The notes under the pieces are model-generated. The model was not told the origin of the DNA and did no database searches. It saw only the letters and a program-made list of their open reading frames with translations. Source: Stutzerimonas stutzeri (GTDB lineage: Bacteria; Pseudomonadota; Gammaproteobacteria; Pseudomonadales; Pseudomonadaceae). Taken from it: a stretch of 64,000 bases of DNA. A program made the translations under genes and the position numbers. This document shows, piece after piece, positions 7,958 to 16,224 of the stretch. Where the stretch lies: the NCBI RefSeq assembly GCF_000952685.1, contig NZ_JYHV01000018.1, positions 1-64,000 on the forward strand, in the 5' to 3' direction. Numbering within the stretch: position 1 is the stretch's first letter; the number at the start of each line of letters is the position of its first letter.

Positions 7958-8968
7958 TTAACCAGCGCAGTTGACGGGGCCCGCGATCAGGCATTTCGAA
8001 GGAGGCATTTCTCCATTAAGTACCGATGCAACGCAGTTGGCCACGACCATGTTCGTCCGTTGCAACCCTTCATGTGTCGATGCACCTGAATGCGGAGTGG
8101 CTACAACATTCGGACGGCGGACCAATTCCTTGGTTACTTCAGCAAGGCTGGCATCCAGTTCGCTTTCGAAGACATCAAGTCCAGCCCCGGCGATATTTCC
8201 TGCTTTCAGTGCCGATAGAAGCGCCTGATCGTCGACAAGACCACCGCGAGCCGTATTGATTAAGAAAGCGTTCTCTTTCATCAGCGCTAAGCGGCCAGTG
8301 TTGATTAGGTGACGTGTATCGGCTTTCAACGGAGCATGAATGGACACGAAGTCGCTGCGCTGTAAAAGTGTTTCCAGCTCAACGTACTCAATGTTCATCG
8401 ATTCGCCATAAACGAATGCGGGCCGTGGCGTATTTACCAAGATGGTCGTATCGAACGCTTTTAATCTTCTAATGACATTTCTGGCGATACGACCTAATCC
8501 GACGATGCCCACCGTTTTAGCGTAGAGATCGCTGCCAAGAAGGATCGAGGCAGGTCCATCTATGAGTTGCTGTTGAGATTCCCGAAGACGATGTGCCGCC
8601 GCAAGCATCAGAGCCAGGGTGCGATCCGCTACGCTCTCTTCGTTACCTCCGGTGGCGATGGTTATGACCTTCCCTGTTTTGGCTGCCGCGTCGAGATCGA
8701 TCTTTTCGTAGCCCACGCCTCTACGTGCAATGACCTTGAGCCGAGGTAGCGATTCGAGGAGGCTTGACGTCACGTTTGCATGGCCGACGATCCAAGCATC
8801 CGCTTGGGCCAAAACCGAGATCAACTCTGCCTCTGTCGCGGCGGCATCTGCCTTATCGTCAGGCAGGCGGGCTAAAGTGACCGAACAACCATGCCCCTCC
8901 AGGTATCTGATCGCCGCATCGTCGAAAAACTTTGGTGTTACAACCACTGACTTTCCGTTACTCAGCAT
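7958..8968 (-). CDS. D-isomer-specific 2-hydroxyacid dehydrogenase
   Basis: A 336-residue NAD(P)-dependent D-2-hydroxyacid dehydrogenase related to phosphoglycerate dehydrogenase. The Rossmann motif is GIVGLGRIARNVIRRL, where the usual third Gly is Ala. The catalytic Arg lies in NTARGGLVDD, the Glu in GLDVFESE and the His in VATPHSGAST. The substrate-binding loop VIARRGVGYEKIDLDAA is typical. It would interconvert a 2-oxo acid and a 2-hydroxy acid. The position between porin and AtuA suggests it acts on an intermediate of this locus. There is no ACT domain, so a serine-biosynthetic SerA role is unlikely. Confidence 0.85.
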   Translation of the reverse strand: MLSNGKSVVVTPKFFDDAAIRYLEGHGCSVTLARLPDDKADAAATEAELISVLAQADAWIVGHANVTSSLLESLPRLKVIARRGVGYEKIDLDAAAKTGKVITIATGGNEESVADRTLALMLAAAHRLRESQQQLIDGPASILLGSDLYAKTVGIVGLGRIARNVIRRLKAFDTTILVNTPRPAFVYGESMNIEYVELETLLQRSDFVSIHAPLKADTRHLINTGRLALMKENAFLINTARGGLVDDQALLSALKAGNIAGAGLDVFESELDASLAEVTKELVRRPNVVATPHSGASTHEGLQRTNMVVANCVASVLNGEMPPSKCLIAGPVNCAG

Positions 8969-9017
8969 AAGCTCACCGTTTAACTTCGCTCTGCATACTG
9001 GGGTTCTCGTTCAAGGG

Positions 9018-10418
9018 TTAAAACGCGTAATCGACGTACACTCTGAGCTCTTTGCCGTTCACCACATTGTTTGGTTGAGCGGACACGAGCGCGACGAAAT
9101 CTTCGTTAATCCAGTAGCGCGTATAAATCATGCCAACCGAGAGGCCTTGATAATCCGGCTCTTCAAATCGATAATTCAGCCGGTATTCCGCCTGACTTTC
9201 TTGAATGTCTGTATTGACTCCGGAAAATGGATTGGTCGCATCGAATTTGCCTCGTTTGAATAGAACCATCGCATTGAAGCCGTCCAGCGAAATCCCAGCG
9301 ATAGATTTCCCGTCAAATTCATACTTTCCGGCTATCTGCCAAGTCTGCTCGTCGTCGTTATTGAAGTCGTTACCCGAGCGAGTCCAGGCATCCATCAGGC
9401 CGTCAACGTTTTCGCCATGATCAAAAAAGGCGTAGCCAAGTTGCCCATTAGTCAGCTCGGCGCGTGTTTTTGAATAAGAAAGCCCAAAACTCCAGTGATC
9501 AATTTTTAGCCCTAGATTCAGGTTGAGCCAGCTTGCTTTGTCATCGTAGCCGGCATTCCCATCTAGCCAGTCACGGTCCCAGATGCTGCCGCCTCGACGG
9601 AAATCGTAGTAGTGGGTATCAAAAACGGCGCCGCTGTTTTCACCCAATGGGGCTCGTAGTGTCAGACCATAGTTGGTGTTTTTGTTGAAATCTTCAGCGA
9701 TACCTTTGGCGAACTTCAGGGCGAACAGTTTGGCATCGTACGTAACACTGAATGTCTTGATGTCGTCTACTTCAAATCCGCCTTTACTCAGTATCCGTTC
9801 AAAATCCTCCCGGTCCCGAGGAGACACTCTATTGATGTAAGCACCATCAATATTCAATACACCCGGCAATGGGCCAATATCGAGCCCGTCAACTTGAATC
9901 TGCCCTCTAGCCCCTTGAAGGCTCCCCGGCACCGCCCGTGTATCAAGGGTGACTACCGTACCGGCATCGAACCTTCCGCGGCCGGCTTGAAGCGCAGCAG
10001 ACCAGTTATCACCGGCATGGCGAAGTTTCAGACTTGCCTGGCCTAACTTCGCAAATCCTTTACTTTCGCCGGACGTGTCATCGAAAAGATCCCGGTTTTC
10101 CGGTCGGGCATCAATTTTTGCGACGCCATAAAGAGAGGCGTCAAAGCCGATGCTGTCTTGCCAGTAACCCGAGTTATAGTCCGCAACTAAACCGAGGGCC
10201 GTACCGCCGAGACGGCTTCCAAATGGAAAGCCGCCGAAGTCATCTTCGATGATGCCGTTTTCAATTCTGGTATCGATATGTACAGCTCGCAGATAAACAT
10301 TGAACTTACCATCGTTGTTAGTCCTGTTGTAATCGTGGATGTTGGATGCAAAAACCTTGGCGTGTGCACCTAAAACTATCGCCGATACGATTACCGATAT
10401 AAGTTTTTTTGTTTTCAT
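9018..10418 (-). CDS. OprD-family outer-membrane porin
   Basis: A 466-residue outer-membrane porin of the OprD family, whose members admit specific carboxylates, amino acids or peptides. The start is the internal ATG of MKTKKLISVIVSAIVLGAHA, a clear signal peptide likely cleaved near AKVFA-S, with an AGGA site just upstream. The mature protein is rich in alternating beta-strand residues, with repeated aromatic/Gly patterns and a terminal YVDYAF ending in Phe, the usual BamA recognition end. It lies between the CitMHS transporter and the dehydrogenase. Together, porin plus symporter give a two-membrane uptake route for the locus substrate. Confidence 0.88.
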   Translation of the reverse strand: MKTKKLISVIVSAIVLGAHAKVFASNIHDYNRTNNDGKFNVYLRAVHIDTRIENGIIEDDFGGFPFGSRLGGTALGLVADYNSGYWQDSIGFDASLYGVAKIDARPENRDLFDDTSGESKGFAKLGQASLKLRHAGDNWSAALQAGRGRFDAGTVVTLDTRAVPGSLQGARGQIQVDGLDIGPLPGVLNIDGAYINRVSPRDREDFERILSKGGFEVDDIKTFSVTYDAKLFALKFAKGIAEDFNKNTNYGLTLRAPLGENSGAVFDTHYYDFRRGGSIWDRDWLDGNAGYDDKASWLNLNLGLKIDHWSFGLSYSKTRAELTNGQLGYAFFDHGENVDGLMDAWTRSGNDFNNDDEQTWQIAGKYEFDGKSIAGISLDGFNAMVLFKRGKFDATNPFSGVNTDIQESQAEYRLNYRFEEPDYQGLSVGMIYTRYWINEDFVALVSAQPNNVVNGKELRVYVDYAF

Positions 10419-10511
10419 TTCCTGATCCTTTATATTTATTCTTTGCAGCAGGAACCCGCTGCCGCCGGTAATCACCGGAAGCGATGTTTCACATCAATTC
10501 GTTATGAGTTG

Positions 10512-11804
10512 CTAGGAAATAGCCCCGGTGATGGAGGCACCTGCAATTAGAACCAGCGATGCGCAGATAGCTGGCAACAGCGCAAACTTCTGGAGCTCTC
10601 CAATCTCCTTTTTAAGAAGCCCGCCTATCACATAGATGGCCGCGATCAGTGGGCTGAGCGCATGTACGGGTTGCCCAAGCATAGAGGCTCGCGCGATATG
10701 AATTGGATCGACTCCATATTCAGCTCCAGCGGCAGCAAGGATTGGGACGATCCCAAAAAAATAAGCGTCGTTAGACATGAAGAAGGTGAAAGGTAACGAC
10801 GCGAACGCAGTAATTATCGCCATATAACTACCGGCAGCTTCTGGGATAACCGAAACAAACGATTGGGACATTGCGTCCACCATCCCCGAGCCCGTCAGAA
10901 TGCCCGTAAACACACCGGCGGCGAAGATAAGTGTGGCAACCGTAACCGCATTCTCTGCGTGTGCTGCGATGCGCTTCTTCTGCTCTGCCAGCCGCGGATA
11001 ATTGATCAGCAACGCTAGGGCGAAGGTAACCACCATGACAACTGGCAACGGCGCCAAACCAGTACCCATGGCCCCAGCCATTCCAAGCATCAGGAAAAGA
11101 TTGACCCAGACGAGTTTTGGCCGCTGATGACTCCGATCAATCTCCGGTATCGCCACGTCTGTTTCCGACGCCAGCATATCTTTGCCAGGCGCCCAACCCA
11201 GGCGCTTTCGTTCTCTTATGCCTAGCCACCACGCAACGCCTCCGGCATAGACGAGTCCTAGCAAGGCGGCCGGAATAAGCCCTACGAAGACATCCATCAC
11301 ATCCAGGTGCAGAGCGCTGGCTACACGGGCCGTAGGGCCGCCCCAAGGAATGATATTGATCATTGTGTTGGTCAGAAGGATAAGCAGCGCAATAATCAGT
11401 GGATTCATTCCGATGCGAAGATAAACAGGCAGAAATGCCGTCACTACGATAAGTACGGTACTGGTTCCATCGCCATCAAGAGAGGTCACCGCGCCAAGAA
11501 AGGCCGTCGCCAGGCTGATCCGCAGGGGGTCGCTGCCGGCAAAGCGTGTTATTACTCTGACGATCGGTTCGAAAAGCCCCGCGTCGTACATGATTGAGAA
11601 CAGCAGTATCGCGAACACCAGCATGATCGCGATCGGAGCGACTTGGCGCATTCCATCCATGATCATGCCGCCCATGTCGCCACCCAGCCCGGCCAAGAGT
11701 CCATAAACTACTGGGACGAGAATAAGCGCTACCACGGCAGACAATCGTCTAGTCATGATCAAGGCCATAAAGGTAATGACCATCCCGAAACCAATCCAAG
11801 CCAT
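10512..11804 (-). CDS. CitMHS-family citrate/organic-acid proton symporter
   Basis: A 430-residue inner-membrane transporter of the CitMHS family (divalent metal-citrate:proton symporters), with about 12 hydrophobic segments. Recognisable stretches are VALILVPVVYGLLAG, TSLDGDGTSTVLIV, NTMINIIPWGGPTARVASAL and FFMSNDAYFFGIVPI, the last two carrying the family's polar substrate-site residues. The start MAWIGFGM is favoured over one 20 codons upstream because AAGGA sits 7 bases before it. It is the first gene of the minus-strand run and faces the citrate synthase-like regulator across an AT-rich intergenic region. Citrate, a methylcitrate-like acid or another metal-chelating tricarboxylate are candidate substrates. 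Confidence 0.9.
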   Translation of the reverse strand: MAWIGFGMVITFMALIMTRRLSAVVALILVPVVYGLLAGLGGDMGGMIMDGMRQVAPIAIMLVFAILLFSIMYDAGLFEPIVRVITRFAGSDPLRISLATAFLGAVTSLDGDGTSTVLIVVTAFLPVYLRIGMNPLIIALLILLTNTMINIIPWGGPTARVASALHLDVMDVFVGLIPAALLGLVYAGGVAWWLGIRERKRLGWAPGKDMLASETDVAIPEIDRSHQRPKLVWVNLFLMLGMAGAMGTGLAPLPVVMVVTFALALLINYPRLAEQKKRIAAHAENAVTVATLIFAAGVFTGILTGSGMVDAMSQSFVSVIPEAAGSYMAIITAFASLPFTFFMSNDAYFFGIVPILAAAGAEYGVDPIHIARASMLGQPVHALSPLIAAIYVIGGLLKKEIGELQKFALLPAICASLVLIAGASITGAIS

Positions 11805-12007
11805 ATCACCATCCTTCTTATTTTTAGAAATATGCGATTCACTCGTCCGGTGATCACAGCGCAACAGTACATATTGATTATCTGTGCGTAAATCTTGATT
11901 TTTTCAGTGCATATTTACTTTTTTTATGCATGCATGATTAAATCTATCGCTGTCGAGATACGACGGGAACGATGAGGAAATCTGTAAATGGCCAGGGCGG
12001 TTTACCT
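11805..12007. promoter_or_regulatory. AT-rich divergent promoter region with dyads
   Basis: This is markedly AT-rich against its surroundings and separates citMHS (minus) from the helix-turn-helix/citrate synthase gene (plus). It contains the perfect palindrome ATGCATGCAT at 11926-11935 and an interrupted dyad AGT-N2-ATAT-N2-ACT at 11906-11919. A related element, GTGCGTAAAT, lies at 11884-11893. These are candidate operators for the divergent regulator. Confidence 0.45.
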
Positions 12008-13192
12008 ATGAGCGACGATCATCTGTATCTGACAGCAGAGGAAGCGGCTAGCCGTCTCGGTGTGAACCTGCCAACTCTGTACGCTTATGTAAGCCGTAAG
12101 AACATCCGATCGGTCAAAGTCGAAGGATCTCGAAAGCGACGATATTGGGCCGCCGACATCGAAAGGCTGTCCAAGGGTGAGCAGCGAACCAATATCGCCG
12201 CACAGCCGGCACTAGACCTGGGCAATCAAAGCAGTGCCATCACCCTGTTGACGGACAACGGCGTCTATTACCGTGGCGTAAGCGCCGTAGAACTGGCCGA
12301 CTCAGCGTCCGTTGAAGAAGCGGCGGAGCTCATTTGGCAATCGTCGGGAGCCTTTTCAAATTCGCTCCCCGTGATGCCTGAAAGCACCCAGGCACTGCTT
12401 GAGCTCTACCGTGATATGACCGTCTCAGAAAAAGCGATTGCGCTTTTTCCGTTGGTTGAACGAGAGAACCCGCGATCATTCGACCTGTCGCCCGACGCTT
12501 ACGCCCGGACTGGCGCCGATGTCGTACGCATCCTGGCATCGCTTATCGCGGGCCGCGGAGCTCCTAGTACAAGGCCATTGCACGAATTCTTGACCGCGGA
12601 GTTGGGCGTAGACCCAGCGTATCGGGACCTGATCAGACGCTTAATGGTCCTGTTCATCGACCATGAATTCGATCATTGCACTTATAGCGTCAGAGCTGCG
12701 GCCCGAACAGGTGTGACTCCCTACTATGCGGCGATCGCAGGGCTGACTACATATCAAGGCAGGCGAACCGCTTACAGCAGACACCAGGCAGCCAACCGGC
12801 TGCTCTCCGAAATATGTACCGCGAAAGACCCTACTCCAGCCCTTCTGCAGCACTTCAGCCAGAGCGGTGAAATACCTGGGTTTAACCATTCCACCCACAA
12901 AGTGGTGGATCCCCGCGTTGGCAATCTGATGGCTGCGTTGGTGGAAACATTTGAGGCTGATCAGGAGTTCAAAAATCTGCTCAAAGCCGCTGAGGTGGCC
13001 AACGAGTTGGTTCGTAAACCACCAGAGTTCGTTCTGCTGGCCAGCTTTGTGGGAAGAAAATGCAATCTTGTCGGAGAGGAGCTAGCGTTGGCGGGGATTG
13101 CCAGGACGATCGGCTGGATTGCTCATGCCAGCGAACAATGCCAACAACCTGCGGCCCGTCAACGTGCTAACTACACCGGCAAGCTTCCATGA
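12008..13192 (+). CDS. Helix-turn-helix/citrate synthase-fold fusion, probable regulator
   Basis: About 394 residues. An excisionase/MerR-type DNA-binding segment lies at about 5-55 (YLTAEEAASRLGVNLPTLYA), followed by a citrate synthase domain. The C-terminal half aligns by eye with canonical enzymes: DHEFDHCTYSVRAAARTGV, GFNHSTHKVVDPR, ARTIGWIAHASEQ and ANYTG. The catalytic GPxHG motif reads GRRTAYS, so the first active-site His is missing. The second His (GFNH) is kept, and the catalytic Asp position reads PPEF. Loss of catalysis with ligand-site retention suggests a citrate- or organic-acid-sensing transcription factor. Its gene diverges from citMHS. An ATG at 11972 is an alternative start; 12008 puts the helix-turn-helix at the N-terminus, as in relatives. 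Confidence 0.75.
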   Translation: MSDDHLYLTAEEAASRLGVNLPTLYAYVSRKNIRSVKVEGSRKRRYWAADIERLSKGEQRTNIAAQPALDLGNQSSAITLLTDNGVYYRGVSAVELADSASVEEAAELIWQSSGAFSNSLPVMPESTQALLELYRDMTVSEKAIALFPLVERENPRSFDLSPDAYARTGADVVRILASLIAGRGAPSTRPLHEFLTAELGVDPAYRDLIRRLMVLFIDHEFDHCTYSVRAAARTGVTPYYAAIAGLTTYQGRRTAYSRHQAANRLLSEICTAKDPTPALLQHFSQSGEIPGFNHSTHKVVDPRVGNLMAALVETFEADQEFKNLLKAAEVANELVRKPPEFVLLASFVGRKCNLVGEELALAGIARTIGWIAHASEQCQQPAARQRANYTGKLP

Positions 13193-13197
13193 TGGGT

Positions 13198-13233
13198 GAC
13201 GAGGCGATGCCCCTTTGCCGCGTCCGCCTCGTC
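13198..13233 (+). terminator. Possible terminator stem-loop
   Basis: GACGAGGCG and CGCCTCGTC form a perfect 9-bp stem with an 18-base loop, starting 6 bases after the preceding stop codon. Only CTTCGTT follows, so the T-tract is weak. Confidence 0.45.
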
Positions 13234-13425
13234 CTTCGTTAACCAGCAAACCTACCCTCCACGAGACAAGTCGATCGCCCAGCGGCTCCACCTAAATGCT
13301 CGAAGATGAAGGCGCCCGCTCTTCTGTAGGCGTCCTGGGCCTCGACGCTCCGTGAGCCAACGCCCCCTGCCCGCCTCGATGCAATGAATAGTTTACATTG
13401 ATGAATTTCGTACAGATTTACGGCA
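13234..13425. other. Intergenic, no gene seen
   Basis: No reading frame with recognisable features occurs here. Together with the following remnant it makes up the 558-base space before the lipase gene. The stretch near 13380-13440 is AT-rich. Confidence 0.3.
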
Positions 13426-13748
13426 TTAAATCAATAGCATAAATTCAATCAAGCTATGGCGTAACCGGGCGGTGAAGTAGCGCGTCAGGTCCTGTCCGAA
13501 CAGCGCATCACCAAGTACAGAACAATCAACACTCGGCCTGTCGACCTGATGTCCTTGCTCGGGCAGAACAACGCTGTATCCACGGCTAAAAAACAAATGC
13601 CCAACCGAACTTGCAAGCCACTTTTTTTCGAGTGACAGGTAATAGCTGGCAATTCGGTATGGGTGATATTCGACTCTGCTCTCATCTAAGTTGGCCGGTC
13701 GGCTGGCTTTCAGATATTGCTCTGATGGTCTCGTATAGAGGCAAACTC
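13426..13748 (-). pseudogene. Start-less open frame, possible gene remnant
   Basis: On the minus strand an uninterrupted frame of about 107 codons runs from an upstream stop near 13750 to a TAA at 13426-13428. It has no convincing start codon. The translation contains YHPYRIASYYLSLEKKWLA and, further on, YSVVLPEQGHQVDRPS and GDALFGQDLTRYFTARLRHS. Its composition looks protein-like, with hydrophobic and charged residues alternating. I do not recognise the family. It may be the C-terminal remnant of a gene interrupted when the lipase unit was acquired, or a chance open frame. Confidence 0.25.
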
Positions 13749-13750
13749 TA

Positions 13751-15031
13751 ATGCCGATTTATCGATCTTTTAAAGTTTCACGGATTCTGGCGCGCATTGG
13801 GCTATGCGCATCCATTGTGGTTTTACCTAACGTAATGACCGCCGATGAACTACCAGTAGGCCCCTCCGCAGGCGATATGGACATCTCGCCATTTTATCGA
13901 TGGCAGGACGAGATGCCCGCGTTTCCCGGTGCTGCGCTGAGGAGCGAAACGCTCCAGCCGCAGAAAGAGATCCCGGCGGCCTCTGAGGCGATTCGCATCC
14001 TCTACAGCTCCACGGACCAGCGTTGGCAGTCAGGGTTGATTCCTGTCAGCGGAACACTATTTCTGCCAGCGACCCCTGCCCCATCTGAAGGTTGGCCACT
14101 TTTGGCATGGGCCCACGGCACGCTTGGCATCGCTGACATTTGCGCGCCTTCCTGGACCGGCTTCAAAGCGCGTGATGCTGCATACATCAATCGTTGGCTA
14201 GAGCGTGGATTCGCCGTCGTTGCCAGTGACTATCAAGGCTTGGGAGGTCCGGGACCTCACCCCTATTCGGTCTGGCAAGCAGAGGGACGCTCTGTTCTCG
14301 ATGCGATTCGCGCAGCCCACGCCGTTAGGCCTGGGCGTCTATCAAGCCGGGCTTTCCTCGCTGGGCAATCACAGGGCGGGGGCGCCGCTTTAGGAGCGGC
14401 GATACTTAGTGCTAGCTATGCACCAGATCTAACGATCCTCGGCGCGATTATCACAGCTCCTAACAGCACGTTCCCCGAAGGGCCGGTCGCGGTTCCGCCA
14501 CGCTATTCCAATACCATGTTCCTGTCGTTCGCCACCGGAGGGTTGCGCGGAGATGGGCCGGCAATTGAGGACATACTTTCATCTCAGGGGCTTGAGCTTC
14601 TCGACATCGCCCGACGGGGTTGTACGCGTGATATCGCTCTCAAAGCCCGAGAACTCAAGGTTCGCTCGTTTACCGACCTCTTGGCGATTACTCGCGACCA
14701 GCTTGACGCGCTGCGTGTTCCCACGACCGACATGCCATTGGCCGAGATTCCATTTCCGCTATTGATCGCCACAGGCCAGGCCGACGAGACGATTACACCC
14801 AAAAGGCAGCATGCCGTGGCGGCAGCATTGTGCGCTGCTGGGAATCAGGTTACATGGCGGGTTTTCGATGGATTGGGTCATGACGGCGTGCTGCATGGCT
14901 CGTTGAACGAGGCCTTCGCTTTTGCGGATGCACAACTTGCCGAACAGCAGTACACGCCGAATTGCTCGAATATCCAGCCTCCTGGGCCTCCCGGTGAGAA
15001 AGATCCCAGCGCACCCTTTAACGACGATTGA
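13751..15031 (+). CDS. Secreted lipase-family alpha/beta hydrolase
   Basis: A 426-residue exported hydrolase resembling the secretory lipase (LIP) family. The N-terminal signal peptide has a basic start and the core IGLCASIVVLPNVMTA. The catalytic set is visible: Ser in GQSQGGG, Asp in GQADETI and His in GLGHDGVLHG. The oxyanion region AHGTLGIADICAPS and several Cys suggest a disulfide-stabilised periplasmic or extracellular enzyme that hydrolyses acylglycerols or esters. The C-terminus is Pro-rich (PPGPPGEKDPSAP). GAGG lies 9 bases before the ATG. The AbrB-family gene follows after 26 bases, so the two are probably co-transcribed. Confidence 0.75.
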   Translation: MPIYRSFKVSRILARIGLCASIVVLPNVMTADELPVGPSAGDMDISPFYRWQDEMPAFPGAALRSETLQPQKEIPAASEAIRILYSSTDQRWQSGLIPVSGTLFLPATPAPSEGWPLLAWAHGTLGIADICAPSWTGFKARDAAYINRWLERGFAVVASDYQGLGGPGPHPYSVWQAEGRSVLDAIRAAHAVRPGRLSSRAFLAGQSQGGGAALGAAILSASYAPDLTILGAIITAPNSTFPEGPVAVPPRYSNTMFLSFATGGLRGDGPAIEDILSSQGLELLDIARRGCTRDIALKARELKVRSFTDLLAITRDQLDALRVPTTDMPLAEIPFPLLIATGQADETITPKRQHAVAAALCAAGNQVTWRVFDGLGHDGVLHGSLNEAFAFADAQLAEQQYTPNCSNIQPPGPPGEKDPSAPFNDD

Positions 15032-15057
15032 TAAGGGGTGCGCCCCTGGACTCGACA

Positions 15058-16149
15058 ATGACAAGACACGGCATTCGCAAAACCACCTCCTGGCTCGTCC
15101 TCATTCTGTTGTCCGCCGGGGCCGCGGCATTGATGCACCAGTTGAGGATGCCTGCTGCTTTTATGCTCGGCCCTATGATCGCGGCGATACTGGTTGCTTT
15201 GAGCGGAGCCGGCCTTCGCCTGCAACGAAACTTCTCGCTCGGCGCGCAAAGTGTGATGGGCTGTCTGATAGCGGGATTCATCACGCCTAGCTTGCTCGCT
15301 GCGTATACAGATCATTGGCTTGCGTTGACGACAACCAACATCGCAACCATGGCCATTATCGTAATTGTCAGCGTGATCATCGCGCGTTGTCGGTGGCTGC
15401 CCAACACCACCGCGATCTGGGGGCTCTTCCCAGGCGCGGCATCTGCGATGGTGCTATTAGCCGATACCCACCATTCCGATCCGCGTGTCGTCGCGATGAT
15501 GCAGTATTCCCGTATCGTGCTGGTGTCGGTTGCATCAATTTCCATGGCCTCAATTCTCGGTCAAACGCATGGGACTGGCGAATCGGCATCCGGCCCGGCT
15601 GGGCTAGCGTGGTCTTTATCTGCGGAATACGGGCCTATCCTCGCCGGGCTCGGCCTTGCGTTTTGCGGCTATGCGGTGGCTAAGCTGACCGGCAATGGCG
15701 CTCTCGCGCTTCTGTTTCCTGCATTCGGCGGAACGGCATTGCAAGCGGCCGGTTTGATCAGCATCGAGGTGCCGTCATTCATTTTCATCCCCGCCTTCAC
15801 GATAACGGGCTGGTACGTGGGTTTGATGTTCACTCGTAGCGCGCTAAGACATTGTCTGGCGCTGTTGCCAGTAATGCTGGCGGCGATTGCAGTGGTCATT
15901 CTCGTTTGTGGCCTGCTAGCCCTCGTGCTGGCTCGTATGATTCCGGACATCGGCTTGCTTACAGCCTATCTCGCCCTGAGCCCAGGCGGCATCGAAACCA
16001 TCGTAATCATCGCCAGAGACGCCGATGTGCTTCTGCCACTGATACTGGCATCGCAGTTTTTGCGCTTGCTCATGGTGCTGTCGATCGGGCCGGGAGTGGC
16101 AAGAGCGGTTGCTGACTGGCAAAGCCGGCGACAGTCGGCTGAGTTGTGA
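15058..16149 (+). CDS. AbrB-family inner-membrane protein
   Basis: A 363-residue polytopic membrane protein of the AbrB family (formerly annotated as putative ammonia monooxygenase), made of two repeated halves with about ten membrane segments. Each half has the glycine/proline-rich pattern: MPAAFMLGPMIAAILVALSG early, and ALLFPAFGGTALQAAG and LSPGGIETIVIIA later. The ATG at 15058 is preferred; a TTG at 15028 overlaps the lipase stop but lacks support. The family is thought to be transport-related or regulatory, and no substrate is established. It sits in a probable operon with the secreted lipase and ends convergent to the histidine kinase gene. Confidence 0.78.
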   Translation: MTRHGIRKTTSWLVLILLSAGAAALMHQLRMPAAFMLGPMIAAILVALSGAGLRLQRNFSLGAQSVMGCLIAGFITPSLLAAYTDHWLALTTTNIATMAIIVIVSVIIARCRWLPNTTAIWGLFPGAASAMVLLADTHHSDPRVVAMMQYSRIVLVSVASISMASILGQTHGTGESASGPAGLAWSLSAEYGPILAGLGLAFCGYAVAKLTGNGALALLFPAFGGTALQAAGLISIEVPSFIFIPAFTITGWYVGLMFTRSALRHCLALLPVMLAAIAVVILVCGLLALVLARMIPDIGLLTAYLALSPGGIETIVIIARDADVLLPLILASQFLRLLMVLSIGPGVARAVADWQSRRQSAEL

Positions 16150-16224
16150 CGATCGGGCGTGTCGTACTAAACGCCTCGCAGTTGGGTGAATCCTTGATGT
16201 CCGTGCTTGCTCGCGCCTTGATCG

